Assembly: GCF_011044175.1 (NCBI RefSeq)
Contig: NZ_CP049057.1
Location: 1,007,501 to 1,071,500, forward strand
Length of the DNA stretch: 64,000 nucleotides
DNA from: Rasiella rasia
GTDB taxonomy: Bacteria; Bacteroidota; Bacteroidia; Flavobacteriales; Flavobacteriaceae
Reading direction: 5' to 3'
The notes under the pieces were generated by a model. That model saw nothing but the letters and a program-made list of their open reading frames with translations, was not told where the DNA came from and ran no database searches. Both the position numbers and the translations under genes were made by a program. Below, one piece after another: positions 17,848 to 26,545 of this stretch (positions within the stretch are counted from its first letter, which is position 1; the number at the start of each line of letters is the position of its first letter).

Positions 17848-18456
17848 CTATAGATTTTTTAATTCGTTTAAATTCAACTCGGTAAAGATTAAGTCAAGGG
17901 CGTGTGGCTCAAGTTCGAAAGTCTCTATTTTAATCCCAAAACGTTCTCCGTAGAACATAGATAGACTATAGTAATTCCCGGTTTTTCTATAAGATTCTAC
18001 TACCCTAACGCCTTCTAGCACTCTTGTTTTTTTATAACGTTCTTCATCTTCGGTATCATAATCTGTTTTGCTATACATTTTGAAAGACCCTACACCGCCA
18101 GCCCCCTTTTCGCCAGCACCGTCAATTACCATAAATTTTATTCTTTTATTTCCAGTACTATAGGTTGCACTGCACGACCCAAGTCCAGGCATAAAGTTAA
18201 TCTGCGAAAATGAACGTGGCATATCTAGAAGAGTTTCTGGTAGCCACGATTGCCATTGCGATTCTGTTAAATAGTCTTTATCTCGCAATAGCTGAATGTT
18301 CTTTTCCTTCTTAGTTGTTTCGTCTGCAACCTTTTTTGAGTTATTTATCGTATGAGAGGCTTCTTCATTTTCTGACACCGTCTTTTTTACATCGTTTCTA
18401 CAAGAGATTAAAACAAATGTGAGTAACAATAGCGTTATGTATTTTAATAATTTCAT
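17848..18456 (-). CDS. Lipoprotein of unknown function, paralogue of the downstream gene
   Basis: 202 residues with the lipobox LISC (Cys19). Shares TESQWQSWLP, a VIDGAGEKG loop, a YSLSMFYGERFGI strand and an LNLNELKNL end with the neighbour downstream, so the pair came from a tandem duplication that has since diverged a good deal. Eighteen bases separate it from the upstream gene. Function unknown. Confidence 0.7.
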   Translation of the reverse strand: MKLLKYITLLLLTFVLISCRNDVKKTVSENEEASHTINNSKKVADETTKKEKNIQLLRDKDYLTESQWQSWLPETLLDMPRSFSQINFMPGLGSCSATYSTGNKRIKFMVIDGAGEKGAGGVGSFKMYSKTDYDTEDEERYKKTRVLEGVRVVESYRKTGNYYSLSMFYGERFGIKIETFELEPHALDLIFTELNLNELKNL

Positions 18457-18474
18457 GCTTTTGAATATGAGGGT

Positions 18475-19386
18475 TTAATTGCAAGGTAAATTTCTACGTA
18501 TAAAATCAATTTCATCAGCTCGCTTTAGCATGAATTCTGGTGATGTATAATATGTAAAATAGTCAACTACAGAAATGTAAAATTTAGCACGGTCTTCTTC
18601 CTTAGGTATATTTTCCGGATTAATGATGTATGCCATTGTTTTTATAGAAGAATATCTATTTCCAAATTTTATTTCTGCGTACAAATAATTTGAAAGTATG
18701 GTGTTTATCAGAACCAAATCCTCTGGTAATTCTTGAGCTTCTTGTGATGCTAGTCTTTCACTTATTTCAGTTATTTCTTGTAATGTTTTTTGCAATTCAC
18801 TCCACAATGCTGGTCCGTGTTCCATCTTATATTCAACATCTTTTGAGCTCATTTCTACAACCTCTTGGTGTAGGGCTTTAAGTTTGCTCTTTAAACGTTG
18901 TAATTTTTCATATAGATTTTCACCTCCCGAAGCGTTTCCGCCATTCATATTATGAACAAAAAATGGTCTTAAAAACTCAAGTATTTTTTTTCCATACATT
19001 ACTTTGTCAGAATTTAGTTCGTCTGGGCAATAAATAATTGTTCCGGCAGAGAGCGCGGCTAGAGATTGTGCTTCAATATATTCTTTCTTCTTTTTACATT
19101 CTTCTTCTTGTTCAAATTGATTTTGCAGCTCTGCTAATTGGCGTGCGTGTTCAGACATTATTGATAAACAATTTACCAGCATGGGTTTGTCGGCCATCTT
19201 ATTAATGCCTCCAAAAAAATCCTGCATACCTTGTTCCACTGCCTTTCTATCTGCTTTTTCTTTGGCATCTTCTGTGGCGTCACTACTTGCATTTTTTGCC
19301 GCATCAAAAACACTTCCCCCTATTTGGGCATTGGCTAAAATTGGCACTGTAAAGCATATAGTTAATAGTATATATAAATGTCTCAT
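18475..19386 (-). CDS. Exported helical protein of unknown function
   Basis: 303 residues with a signal peptide ending ANAQ (about 1-21). The mature N-terminus starts IGGSVFDAAKNASSDATEDA, an amphipathic stretch similar in style to the other exported proteins of this operon. The rest is mainly helical and charged, with coiled-coil potential near 85-110 and 160-215 (LQRLKSKLKALHQEVVEM). No catalytic motif. Likely periplasmic, co-expressed with the serine hydrolase upstream. Confidence 0.65.
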   Translation of the reverse strand: MRHLYILLTICFTVPILANAQIGGSVFDAAKNASSDATEDAKEKADRKAVEQGMQDFFGGINKMADKPMLVNCLSIMSEHARQLAELQNQFEQEEECKKKKEYIEAQSLAALSAGTIIYCPDELNSDKVMYGKKILEFLRPFFVHNMNGGNASGGENLYEKLQRLKSKLKALHQEVVEMSSKDVEYKMEHGPALWSELQKTLQEITEISERLASQEAQELPEDLVLINTILSNYLYAEIKFGNRYSSIKTMAYIINPENIPKEEDRAKFYISVVDYFTYYTSPEFMLKRADEIDFIRRNLPCN

Positions 19387-19418
19387 TGTTTTATAATTAA
19401 ATAATCGTTCGATTAAGT

Positions 19419-20228
19419 TTAATAATCAGCCTTATTAATGGTTAAAGGCTTTTCCTCTAGTTTTGTGCAAATCATATGCATGTTATCTCTTTTTCTTTTA
19501 TGTGAGGTATATTCCATTTCCATAATCATCGACTTTTCATCAAAAGGAATGGTAGCATTGTAGCCAGATTTGGGCATTTGTTCGATACTTGAAAAGACGC
19601 CTACAAAACTTACAGGTGCTTCATTGGTTATATAAAATTTACTTACCCCGTCTTCTTGTTCTATTTGGTAGCCCCGACAATTGTATCCTAAAATCGTTTT
19701 ATTAGGCAAAGGAGTAATCTTTCCAGTGTCTTGATTTGTATCATTTTTAGCCATTTCTTTCTGGGCAGCTGCATCAAAAGGCATACGCGTTTTCATGGCC
19801 ATTTTCTGTGACCCGTTATCCATGAAGGTCACCATGGCCTGATTCTCCATATCGTACACAATGACGCTGTTAGCATTTTTATCTGCTATAGCGTTCCCAA
19901 AATAGTTTGCATTAGGTTGAATGTAATACTGCATTGACATTTGATCTTTTTTAGTTGTCAATTGCATATCCATGACATATTGAAATTCATACGTATCTGG
20001 CAGACCTTCTAAACTTCCACCAAAAATGTTCATGATATTTTTTTCGGCGGCTTTTTTTTCTTCATCGGAACGTTCATCGTCAGTCTCGACCTCTGAACTC
20101 TCTTGGTTTTGTTCAGATTCTGTTGAATTAAGTATTTTATCTTTTATTTTTTTTAATAGTTGCGCTTCTACCGTGGGTATCGACATTAGCGCACATATTA
20201 GAAACGAGAGTAGATATTTAGTTTTCAT
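19419..20228 (-). CDS. Exported DUF4412-like protein
   Basis: 269 residues. The signal peptide ends TVEAQ, then LLKKIKDKIL and an acidic linker (about 35-60). From about 78 the pattern YEFQYVMDMQLTTKKDQMSMQYYI, followed by a YDMENQAMVTFMD segment and a LGYNCRGY strand, resembles DUF4412, a beta-rich periplasmic domain with a LolA-like look. That family call is from memory of the pattern. Operon member with 16 bases to the upstream gene and 32 to the downstream gene. Confidence 0.65.
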   Translation of the reverse strand: MKTKYLLSFLICALMSIPTVEAQLLKKIKDKILNSTESEQNQESSEVETDDERSDEEKKAAEKNIMNIFGGSLEGLPDTYEFQYVMDMQLTTKKDQMSMQYYIQPNANYFGNAIADKNANSVIVYDMENQAMVTFMDNGSQKMAMKTRMPFDAAAQKEMAKNDTNQDTGKITPLPNKTILGYNCRGYQIEQEDGVSKFYITNEAPVSFVGVFSSIEQMPKSGYNATIPFDEKSMIMEMEYTSHKRKRDNMHMICTKLEEKPLTINKADY

Positions 20229-20244
20229 AATTTCTTTATTTATT

Positions 20245-23200
20245 TTAATCTTCTGTTGGTTCTGTATAAGTTCTTTCCCAGTCTATTAGTTCATACCCAT
20301 TAAATTCATTTGTGGTATGTAGGTCCATAAAATTGCAAAAGCTCATAGTATAATCGTCCGTTTCATTAATACTCGTCTTTTGCGAAACCCCGCTTGTCTC
20401 CCAGATGCTTGCAACAGACCAATATTTACCTTCTCTATTATTGTTGTAATACGATTCTATATCTAAAATTTGACCGAAACTACTATAGGTTCCATTTTTT
20501 AAGTTCTCTCTAAAATCGGTTTGATTTTCGATTAAAAACTTATTAGGATTCCCAGCGGTAAATAAGCACAGAAAGTTTTGATGAGAATCTTTATTCACAG
20601 GAATTGCTTCAATATCGATAAGCCTCAAATTCTGAGCTTGTTTCTCATTAATTTTATCGACGATATCGAGCGTTGTGAATGAATGAAATAAAGTAGATTG
20701 GGGTGCATCTCTTTCAAAAAGTGCGTTTATTGTAAAATTATATACCCCATCATCTGCGTTCTCTGGTTTATCTCTCCCATAATTAACATCAACAATCTCA
20801 AGGCCTTGTTCTCTAAAACGAATTACTTCTCTGTCTATACCTGCCGGATACTTACCTGTTATTAGCACTTGTGTTTTATTGCCTTTTTTAAAGACCCCAT
20901 CATAAATTTCTTTATTATTTTCACCTGTATATGAAATATCAAAAGAGTCTAGATAATAGCCATAACTTTTTAGTGTATTCATTTCAATTTTAAACGACTC
21001 AAGATCGAGTCCGGTTCTAATTATTTGATCTTTACCTGTTCTTCGCCAAACCCCAACAAATTGATCATTCTTACTTTTCATACTATGATGACATTTGTTT
21101 AATGGTCTGGTATCTGAACCATAGAGGCCTACTCGCAAGTTCATATTATTCACTAAATTTCGTATGAGGCGTTCAAGATCTGCATGGCGAAGAGAGCTAA
21201 GAACCACGATACCTGTAGTATCGCTGGGAAAAAACTGCATATAAGATCTAGCGTAATTATTGGTACCGCCATGATACACACGCAGATTATCACCTGTACC
21301 CATCCTATTCACCCCTAAGCCATATCCCCGAGTAGTCATATCATCGAACATGTACATATTTTCTTTTTTCCAAAGCGCATTATCATCATACAAAAGTTCT
21401 CCTCTACTTAAAGCTCTCGCATAAGTGGCTAAATCGCAGATGGTCGATTCCCACCCACCAGCAGGTAAAACTTTGTTAAACGATCCTACGGGATGATTCC
21501 CTACAATCCCGTCATTAAAGATTTCGTAACCGTATTTATCTTCATTCGTAGTTTTTTGAAAGCTTTCTAAGCCAAGACGGTCTTTAATATGCTTCATAAT
21601 ATATGCCTCATATCCATTATTACTTTGTTTATCTATCATAGCTCCTGCTAATACAAAACCATACGAAGAATAGAGGTAATCTGTTCCAGGTTTAAAGTCT
21701 AATACCGATTTGTTAAACATTTCTGTAGCTCCTTGCGCATTAAATTGTCCATTAAGAAGGTCTTCATAACTGGTATTTCTAACAAAAGGAACTTTCTTCC
21801 TTTTATAAATTGTAGCCGTTGAATCATTCATTCCTTTTCCGTAGTGCTGAATACCGCTAGAGTTGTTTAATAGATGTTGTAAGGTTATTTCCCCCAATCG
21901 ATTGTCTGTTAATGTATTGCCGTCTTCATCTTCTACTTCTATACTTGATGGCCAATAGGGAAGCAACTTAGAAGGCTTATCACTTAATTTAAGTCGTGAG
22001 CCAATTTCAACCATTTGCATTGCTGCTACTGCTGTCACAGATTTCGAAATAGAAGCCCAGTGTAGTCTTGATTCTAGCGTGAGGGGTTTTCCAGGCCCCA
22101 TTTTGCCATAAGCCTTCATATGTATAATTGAATCTCCTTTAAAGACACAAACAATTGCCCCAGGTATATTTTGAAATAACATTTCTTGTTTAATGGTAGC
22201 GTCTGCGATAGGATGTATCACTTCTTCACAATCGAATGGGTTCTTTTCTTCCTCATTCGACGGAAGTGTTCCTCCGCTCGAATTTCCACCCGTGCCGTCA
22301 TTTCCTCCATTACCACCTGAGCCACTAGTCCCGTCATTTCCTCCAGAGCCATTGGTTTCATCGGTTCCTCCAGAGCTGCTATTACCTCCAGTAGAACCGT
22401 CATTTCCTGTTTCGTTACCAGTATCATTAGATCCTCCACTTGTTCCACCAGAACCACTTGGGTCACCGCTACTTCCTCCACCCCATACGGTGCCTCCAGG
22501 AGGAACATCCGTTTGGATAATTCTCTGTCCAGCAGGATTTGCTGGTGTTGCAATAGAATTTCTAGATTGATAGTAGGTTCCTACAGTGGTAGGATAAAAG
22601 TCGCTTGTATAAGGCCCCTTCCCTCTAATAGGAGTGTATGCTTCAATATTATTTTCCGGTACGTAAATTTGCGTAAGTGTACCTCGGTAACTCTTTAGAG
22701 AATATCGAATAAAAAATCCATTCGGATGTTTGGTCCAACGACCTTTGTTAAAACCGTGAAATATTGGTTCAACGCCGGCTCTCATAGCAACCTCCTCGTA
22801 TTCGGAGTATTCTGAAACACCTTGATAGTACTTTCTTCGAAGGTTATTCTCTGCCTCCATTATATAGCGAAGCGTTTCATTTTTCTTGGCTATATCTTTT
22901 ATTTCGTTTGTGGCATATGTTTCTAATGCCCCTTTACTTAATCGAGCAAGTTGATTTGGTGTAAGTAACTTTAGGGCTGTTACTTTAATCGGGCCTTTCA
23001 TTTTTTGAAAGTCTGTCTTTGCTATAATTGCCCATAACAGCAATTGAACTTCTTTTTGCGTGATATCAGGATCTTTCTGATATCCTTCTATAATTGCCGA
23101 AATTATATCAGCTTTAGGTCCTTTTAACTCCGCATAAAACCGACCATTTCCACTCTGTGGGGCGTACGTCCCTGCTTTTATACAAAACGAATTAAAATTT

Positions 23201-23481
23201 CCTTGGTAAAATCCTGGGGTCAAAAAAAATCCTTTTTCCCAAGTATAAGGCTGGTCGTGAATGTTTTTATACACAGCATCATTTCCGAAGTCATCTTCTA
23301 AATATTTTGTCTTATTCACATCTTTAAATGATGTGGTTACTGGATCCCTACTAAGCTTATCTAACGAAATAACACTTGTTGCCTTACCTATCGTTTTCTT
23401 AATTTTATCAAATATTTGCGCAGATGATGGACTGCAAATCGCTAATGCAAAGACTATAAATAATATTTTTTTAGTTTTCAT
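20245..23481 (-). CDS. Large exported serine hydrolase (beta-lactamase class C fold) with a Gly/Ser-rich linker and unknown flanking domains
   Basis: 1078 residues. Signal peptide 1-21 is followed by IFDKIKKTIGKA. An unknown N-terminal domain spans about 25-330, then comes an almost pure Gly/Ser/Asp/Asn/Thr linker (about 331-405). The hydrolase domain (about 420-780) has S477-I-S-K480 as nucleophile and general base, Y604-S-S as the second motif, and H737-G-G as the third. The C-terminal 290 residues contain segments like LESFKIEMNTLKSYGYYLDS that recall the repeat domain found behind some serine hydrolases (polyglycine-hydrolase type); this is tentative. The substrate could be a peptide, a peptidoglycan stem or an ester. 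It is the core enzyme of the six-gene operon. Confidence 0.8.
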   Translation of the reverse strand: MKTKKILFIVFALAICSPSSAQIFDKIKKTIGKATSVISLDKLSRDPVTTSFKDVNKTKYLEDDFGNDAVYKNIHDQPYTWEKGFFLTPGFYQGNFNSFCIKAGTYAPQSGNGRFYAELKGPKADIISAIIEGYQKDPDITQKEVQLLLWAIIAKTDFQKMKGPIKVTALKLLTPNQLARLSKGALETYATNEIKDIAKKNETLRYIMEAENNLRRKYYQGVSEYSEYEEVAMRAGVEPIFHGFNKGRWTKHPNGFFIRYSLKSYRGTLTQIYVPENNIEAYTPIRGKGPYTSDFYPTTVGTYYQSRNSIATPANPAGQRIIQTDVPPGGTVWGGGSSGDPSGSGGTSGGSNDTGNETGNDGSTGGNSSSGGTDETNGSGGNDGTSGSGGNGGNDGTGGNSSGGTLPSNEEEKNPFDCEEVIHPIADATIKQEMLFQNIPGAIVCVFKGDSIIHMKAYGKMGPGKPLTLESRLHWASISKSVTAVAAMQMVEIGSRLKLSDKPSKLLPYWPSSIEVEDEDGNTLTDNRLGEITLQHLLNNSSGIQHYGKGMNDSTATIYKRKKVPFVRNTSYEDLLNGQFNAQGATEMFNKSVLDFKPGTDYLYSSYGFVLAGAMIDKQSNNGYEAYIMKHIKDRLGLESFQKTTNEDKYGYEIFNDGIVGNHPVGSFNKVLPAGGWESTICDLATYARALSRGELLYDDNALWKKENMYMFDDMTTRGYGLGVNRMGTGDNLRVYHGGTNNYARSYMQFFPSDTTGIVVLSSLRHADLERLIRNLVNNMNLRVGLYGSDTRPLNKCHHSMKSKNDQFVGVWRRTGKDQIIRTGLDLESFKIEMNTLKSYGYYLDSFDISYTGENNKEIYDGVFKKGNKTQVLITGKYPAGIDREVIRFREQGLEIVDVNYGRDKPENADDGVYNFTINALFERDAPQSTLFHSFTTLDIVDKINEKQAQNLRLIDIEAIPVNKDSHQNFLCLFTAGNPNKFLIENQTDFRENLKNGTYSSFGQILDIESYYNNNREGKYWSVASIWETSGVSQKTSINETDDYTMSFCNFMDLHTTNEFNGYELIDWERTYTEPTED

Positions 23482-23491
23482 GATGTAGAGT

Positions 23492-24004
23492 TTAATAGCT
23501 GATTTTTACATTTCCTGAAATCGAAAAGTTTTTACCGTATTCCAAAATACCACTCCCTTCGCCTTCAAAAGTCATTTGTAATTCGTGCTCTGTTATCTTT
23601 GTGATATGTATGGTTCCTTTTCTAAAAATGATACGTTTATTGGTTCGTTTTACATCTCGGTCTTTATTTAAAAAACTAAGATCTACTTTAATTTTAGGAG
23701 CATTTACATCGGGAATAGCATACGTGGCCGATCCGCTACTTAAAATGGCTGTATTGTTTAAGTTGAAATTTAACTGCAACGGATTCCCATCCTCCCAAAG
23801 TGAAAATTGTAAGGTGTCTTTTTTGATAACTACAATTGGTGACTCCAAATTTTCCTGTGCAATCCTGAAAGTCTCATCTTCCATAGAAACCGAAACGGCA
23901 TAACCTATATTTGTTTCATTGACTAGAGTTACATTTGGGTTTTCTGAAACTTCCTTACACGAAAAGATGACCACTAAAACCAGAAACACGCCTATCATTT
24001 TCAT
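23492..24004 (-). CDS. Small lipoprotein of unknown function, first gene of the exported operon
   Basis: 170 residues; the lipobox is IFSC (Cys16). The mature part is beta-rich (IVVIKKDTLQFSLWEDGNPLQ, then GTIHITKITEHELQMTFEG) without known motifs. It ends 10 bases before the serine hydrolase gene and begins 263 bases from the divergent LytTR regulator gene, so it is the promoter-proximal gene of the operon. Confidence 0.65.
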   Translation of the reverse strand: MKMIGVFLVLVVIFSCKEVSENPNVTLVNETNIGYAVSVSMEDETFRIAQENLESPIVVIKKDTLQFSLWEDGNPLQLNFNLNNTAILSSGSATYAIPDVNAPKIKVDLSFLNKDRDVKRTNKRIIFRKGTIHITKITEHELQMTFEGEGSGILEYGKNFSISGNVKISY

Positions 24005-24220
24005 ATCTCAATTATTATTAAATTTCTCAATTTGTTACTTAAATCTAGCTAAACCAATTGGTGTCCAACGCTAGAAACATACAAGTAGTAGTAAATAATA
24101 TATGTGCAGTAGTAAATGAATTACAATTTGTATCTTGAAGGGTATATATTACTTTTTGTAACTTATACAGATAAATAGACAGACCGTACAAGCAATTATA
24201 CCATTAAAGTAAATTTGAAA

Positions 24221-24249
24221 TTGATACCTATATAATGTACCTATATTTG
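24221..24249 (+). promoter_or_regulatory. Promoter of the LytTR regulator gene
   Basis: TTG at 24221-24223, an 18-base spacer, then TATATTTG at 24242-24249, a full match to the flavobacterial consensus, 18 bases before the ATG at 24268. A second TAAATTTG lies at 24210-24217. The divergent region 24005-24267 must also contain the promoter of the exported operon, but I see no clear one on the minus strand. Confidence 0.6.
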
Positions 24250-24267
24250 AAATTAAAACGTATTTAG

Positions 24268-24720
24268 ATGATTAGGGCGATATTAGTTGATGACGAGTTG
24301 AGTGCTATTAAAAGTTTGCAATGGGAAATTGAGACCTTTTGCAAAGACGTAGAAATTTGTGATACGTTTACAAATCCCGAAGAAGCCATTTCTGCAATTA
24401 ACTATTTGAAACCTGACTGCGTTTTTTTAGATATTGAAATGCCCGAAATGGACGGATTTCAACTTATAAACCATTTAAGCTATAGAGATTTTGATCTCAT
24501 CATTACAACGGCGTTCGACAACTATGCCATTAAAGCTTTCAAAGAAAGCGCTGTAGATTACCTTCTAAAACCAATAGACTCAGACGACTTAATCAAGTCG
24601 GTTGAAAAGGTAATTGCAAATAAGAAAAAACTATCCTTAGGTACCGAGGTAAAAAAAATTCTAACAAATATTTCGAATGAACGGAAAAAACGACAAGGTC
24701 GCGATATCGGTTTCTGGTAA
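24268..24720 (+). CDS. Response regulator receiver domain, separated from its LytTR domain by an apparent frameshift
   Basis: The first 120 or so residues are a complete receiver: acidic pair Asp8-Asp9, phosphorylated Asp55 (FLDIEMPE), Thr80/81, and Lys101 in LLKPID. The frame then runs through a short linker (NISNERKKRQG) and stops. The matching LytTR DNA-binding domain is in the +1 frame starting inside this ORF. Removing one A from the six-A run at 24685-24690 joins both into one normal LytTR regulator of about 250 residues (linker NERKNDKVAISVSG). As written, this product lacks DNA-binding ability. The cause may be a sequencing error, a recent mutation or slippage. Confidence 0.8.
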   Translation: MIRAILVDDELSAIKSLQWEIETFCKDVEICDTFTNPEEAISAINYLKPDCVFLDIEMPEMDGFQLINHLSYRDFDLIITTAFDNYAIKAFKESAVDYLLKPIDSDDLIKSVEKVIANKKKLSLGTEVKKILTNISNERKKRQGRDIGFW

Positions 24721-25018
24721 AATTATTTATGTAAACCATAACGACATTGCATACTGCAACGCCAATGGTAATTACACTAATATTTACTTCGCGAATGGCA
24801 ATAAAGAATTAGTATCTAAAAAAATTAAAGAGGTTGAAAAAGGAATTGACAACAACAACTTTATACGCGTGCATAATTCTTACCTTGTGAATAAAAATCA
24901 AATAAAAGAATTTATAAAAAGTGATGGCACCTATCTGGTTTTACATTCCGGAAAGACCATACCCGTATCGCGCTCCAAAAAAGCTGCATTACTAGAGCTT
25001 TTGGGCAATCCGTTATAG
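24677..25018 (+). CDS. LytTR DNA-binding domain of the same split regulator
   Basis: 113 residues from an internal ATG that overlaps the receiver ORF by 44 bases. It has the LytTR pattern: KIIYVNHNDIAYCNANGNYTNI, a VSKKIKE helix, FIRVHNSYLVNKNQI, and a YLVLHSGKTIPVSRSKK end. LytTR domains bind direct repeats in promoters. The ATG may be a fortuitous internal methionine, because the linker residues read naturally through the A-run when one A is dropped. Separate translation by re-initiation cannot be excluded. Confidence 0.75.
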   Translation: MNGKNDKVAISVSGKIIYVNHNDIAYCNANGNYTNIYFANGNKELVSKKIKEVEKGIDNNNFIRVHNSYLVNKNQIKEFIKSDGTYLVLHSGKTIPVSRSKKAALLELLGNPL

Positions 25019-25105
25019 CAAAAGACATCAAAAATAGACGCGCTTTTAAATATACTAGAGAACCATGAACAAAACGGGATAAGCACATTTATCATTGGTG
25101 GTCTC

Positions 25106-26542
25106 TTGGTACTTTCAGTTTATCACTTTTTACTTTTTTTTCAGAACAAAGACAAAAGCTACCTATTCTATAGTAGTTATACATTTCTAATCTTTCTTCG
25201 CAATATTATCATCCCAGAAAATACATTTCTTCATGAAGTAAGCTTCTTTCAACCTTTTGTAGATTTTATATCATATATAAGTGTAAACCTAGAATGGACC
25301 TATAATACTGTTTATTTCATTTTTGCTTTTTCGTTTGTAAACTTAAAATCATATTCTTTAAAATGGTATCAGTTTGTATTTTGGGGAGTGGCTGTATTAT
25401 TTGTACTAAACATTTGTACCGAGTTTATCTATCAGTCTACTAAAAATTCTGAGCTCAATGATACCATGTATTATATAATGTCTGGTATCCTAACTGTTTT
25501 TGCCCTTATTTGTTACATCCCGTTGTTTAAGGCGAAAGGATTTCTGAAATATTACATCATTGTTGGTTCGTCTACCTTTTTACTTTTTTCAATACTTGCG
25601 CTACTAGAATCTATCTTTCATGTTATCTCAGACGCTCCAGATAAGAAGTTTTTTATTTTCATTTTTTATATCGGAGTGGTATTAGAGAATATGCTTTTTT
25701 CTTTAGGTCTTGGCCATAAACAGCGTGTTATTCTACAGGAAAAAAACAAAGCAGATCGCAAGCTCATCGCGCAGCTAAAAGAAAATGAAAGGCTTCGAGA
25801 AGACATACAAATTCAGCTGAAAAAAGATATTGAAATAATTAGTAAAACAGCAGAGCAAAATAAAATTGAGAAGCTAAAGTCTAAATACGACAAAGAATTA
25901 GCCGAATTAAAGTTGTCTTCTTTAAGAAACCAAATGAACCCTCATTTTATCTTTAATTCCTTAAACTCTATAAAGCTGTACATTATTAATAATGAAAAGG
26001 AAAATGCAGTCTATTACCTTAATAAATTTTCAAAACTCATTCGTAAAATTTTAGACACAACTAGTAAAAAAGTGGTGCTGTTTGCAAAAGAACTAGAAAC
26101 CTCTCAACTATATATAAGTATGGAAAACATACGTTTTCAAAATGAAATCGATTTTCAACTTACCGTAGAAAAATCGTTGCAAGTTGAAACGCTAAAATTA
26201 CCATCTCTTATTTTACAACCCTTTATTGAAAACGCAATTTGGCATGGCTTGTCTTCAAAAAAAGGCAAGAAGAAATTAACCATTAAAGCTGCACACGACC
26301 CAAAAGGCTATATTCACATAGAAATTGAAGATAACGGTATTGGCAGAAAAAAAGCGGCTGAAATAAAACGAAATAAATTGCACAAAAAGCAATCTATCGG
26401 ACTGCAACTAACGGAAGAACGCTTGTTACATTTTTCAAAAGAGTTCAAAAATCATTATAAAATCGAATTTGTAGATTTATATGACGACCAAACTCGGAAA
26501 GCACTTGGTACTTTAGTTATCTTAAAAATACCCACAAAATAG
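25106..26542 (+). CDS. LytS-type membrane histidine kinase (His_kinase family), start uncertain
   Basis: 478 residues from TTG 25106. Six or seven membrane segments fill about 1-200 (7TMR-DISM-like: VLSVYHFLLFFQNKDKSYLF), then a coiled coil (about 208-270) and the His_kinase domain with NQMNPHFIFNSLN and an ATPase region (LILQPFIENAIWHGL, DNGIGRKKA). It should sense an envelope signal and phosphorylate the LytTR regulator upstream. No in-frame ATG or GTG lies between the regulator stop and 25106. An ATG at 25065 would give MNKNGISTFIIGG and enter this frame if the four-A run at 25071-25074 had one more A, so this gene may also carry a one-base indel. Confidence 0.85.
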   Translation: MVLSVYHFLLFFQNKDKSYLFYSSYTFLIFLRNIIIPENTFLHEVSFFQPFVDFISYISVNLEWTYNTVYFIFAFSFVNLKSYSLKWYQFVFWGVAVLFVLNICTEFIYQSTKNSELNDTMYYIMSGILTVFALICYIPLFKAKGFLKYYIIVGSSTFLLFSILALLESIFHVISDAPDKKFFIFIFYIGVVLENMLFSLGLGHKQRVILQEKNKADRKLIAQLKENERLREDIQIQLKKDIEIISKTAEQNKIEKLKSKYDKELAELKLSSLRNQMNPHFIFNSLNSIKLYIINNEKENAVYYLNKFSKLIRKILDTTSKKVVLFAKELETSQLYISMENIRFQNEIDFQLTVEKSLQVETLKLPSLILQPFIENAIWHGLSSKKGKKKLTIKAAHDPKGYIHIEIEDNGIGRKKAAEIKRNKLHKKQSIGLQLTEERLLHFSKEFKNHYKIEFVDLYDDQTRKALGTLVILKIPTK

Positions 26543-26545
26543 GGC

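Noticed and set aside
22193-22570. 125-residue proline-rich plus-strand ORF
   Set aside because: It is the exact antisense of the glycine-rich linker of the serine hydrolase, where GGN/TCC codons give Pro and Ser on the other strand.
24670-24720. Programmed -1 frameshift on the A-AAA-AAC run
   Set aside because: The run is in the wrong phase for the reading frame, and the LytTR domain lies in the +1 frame, not the -1 frame.
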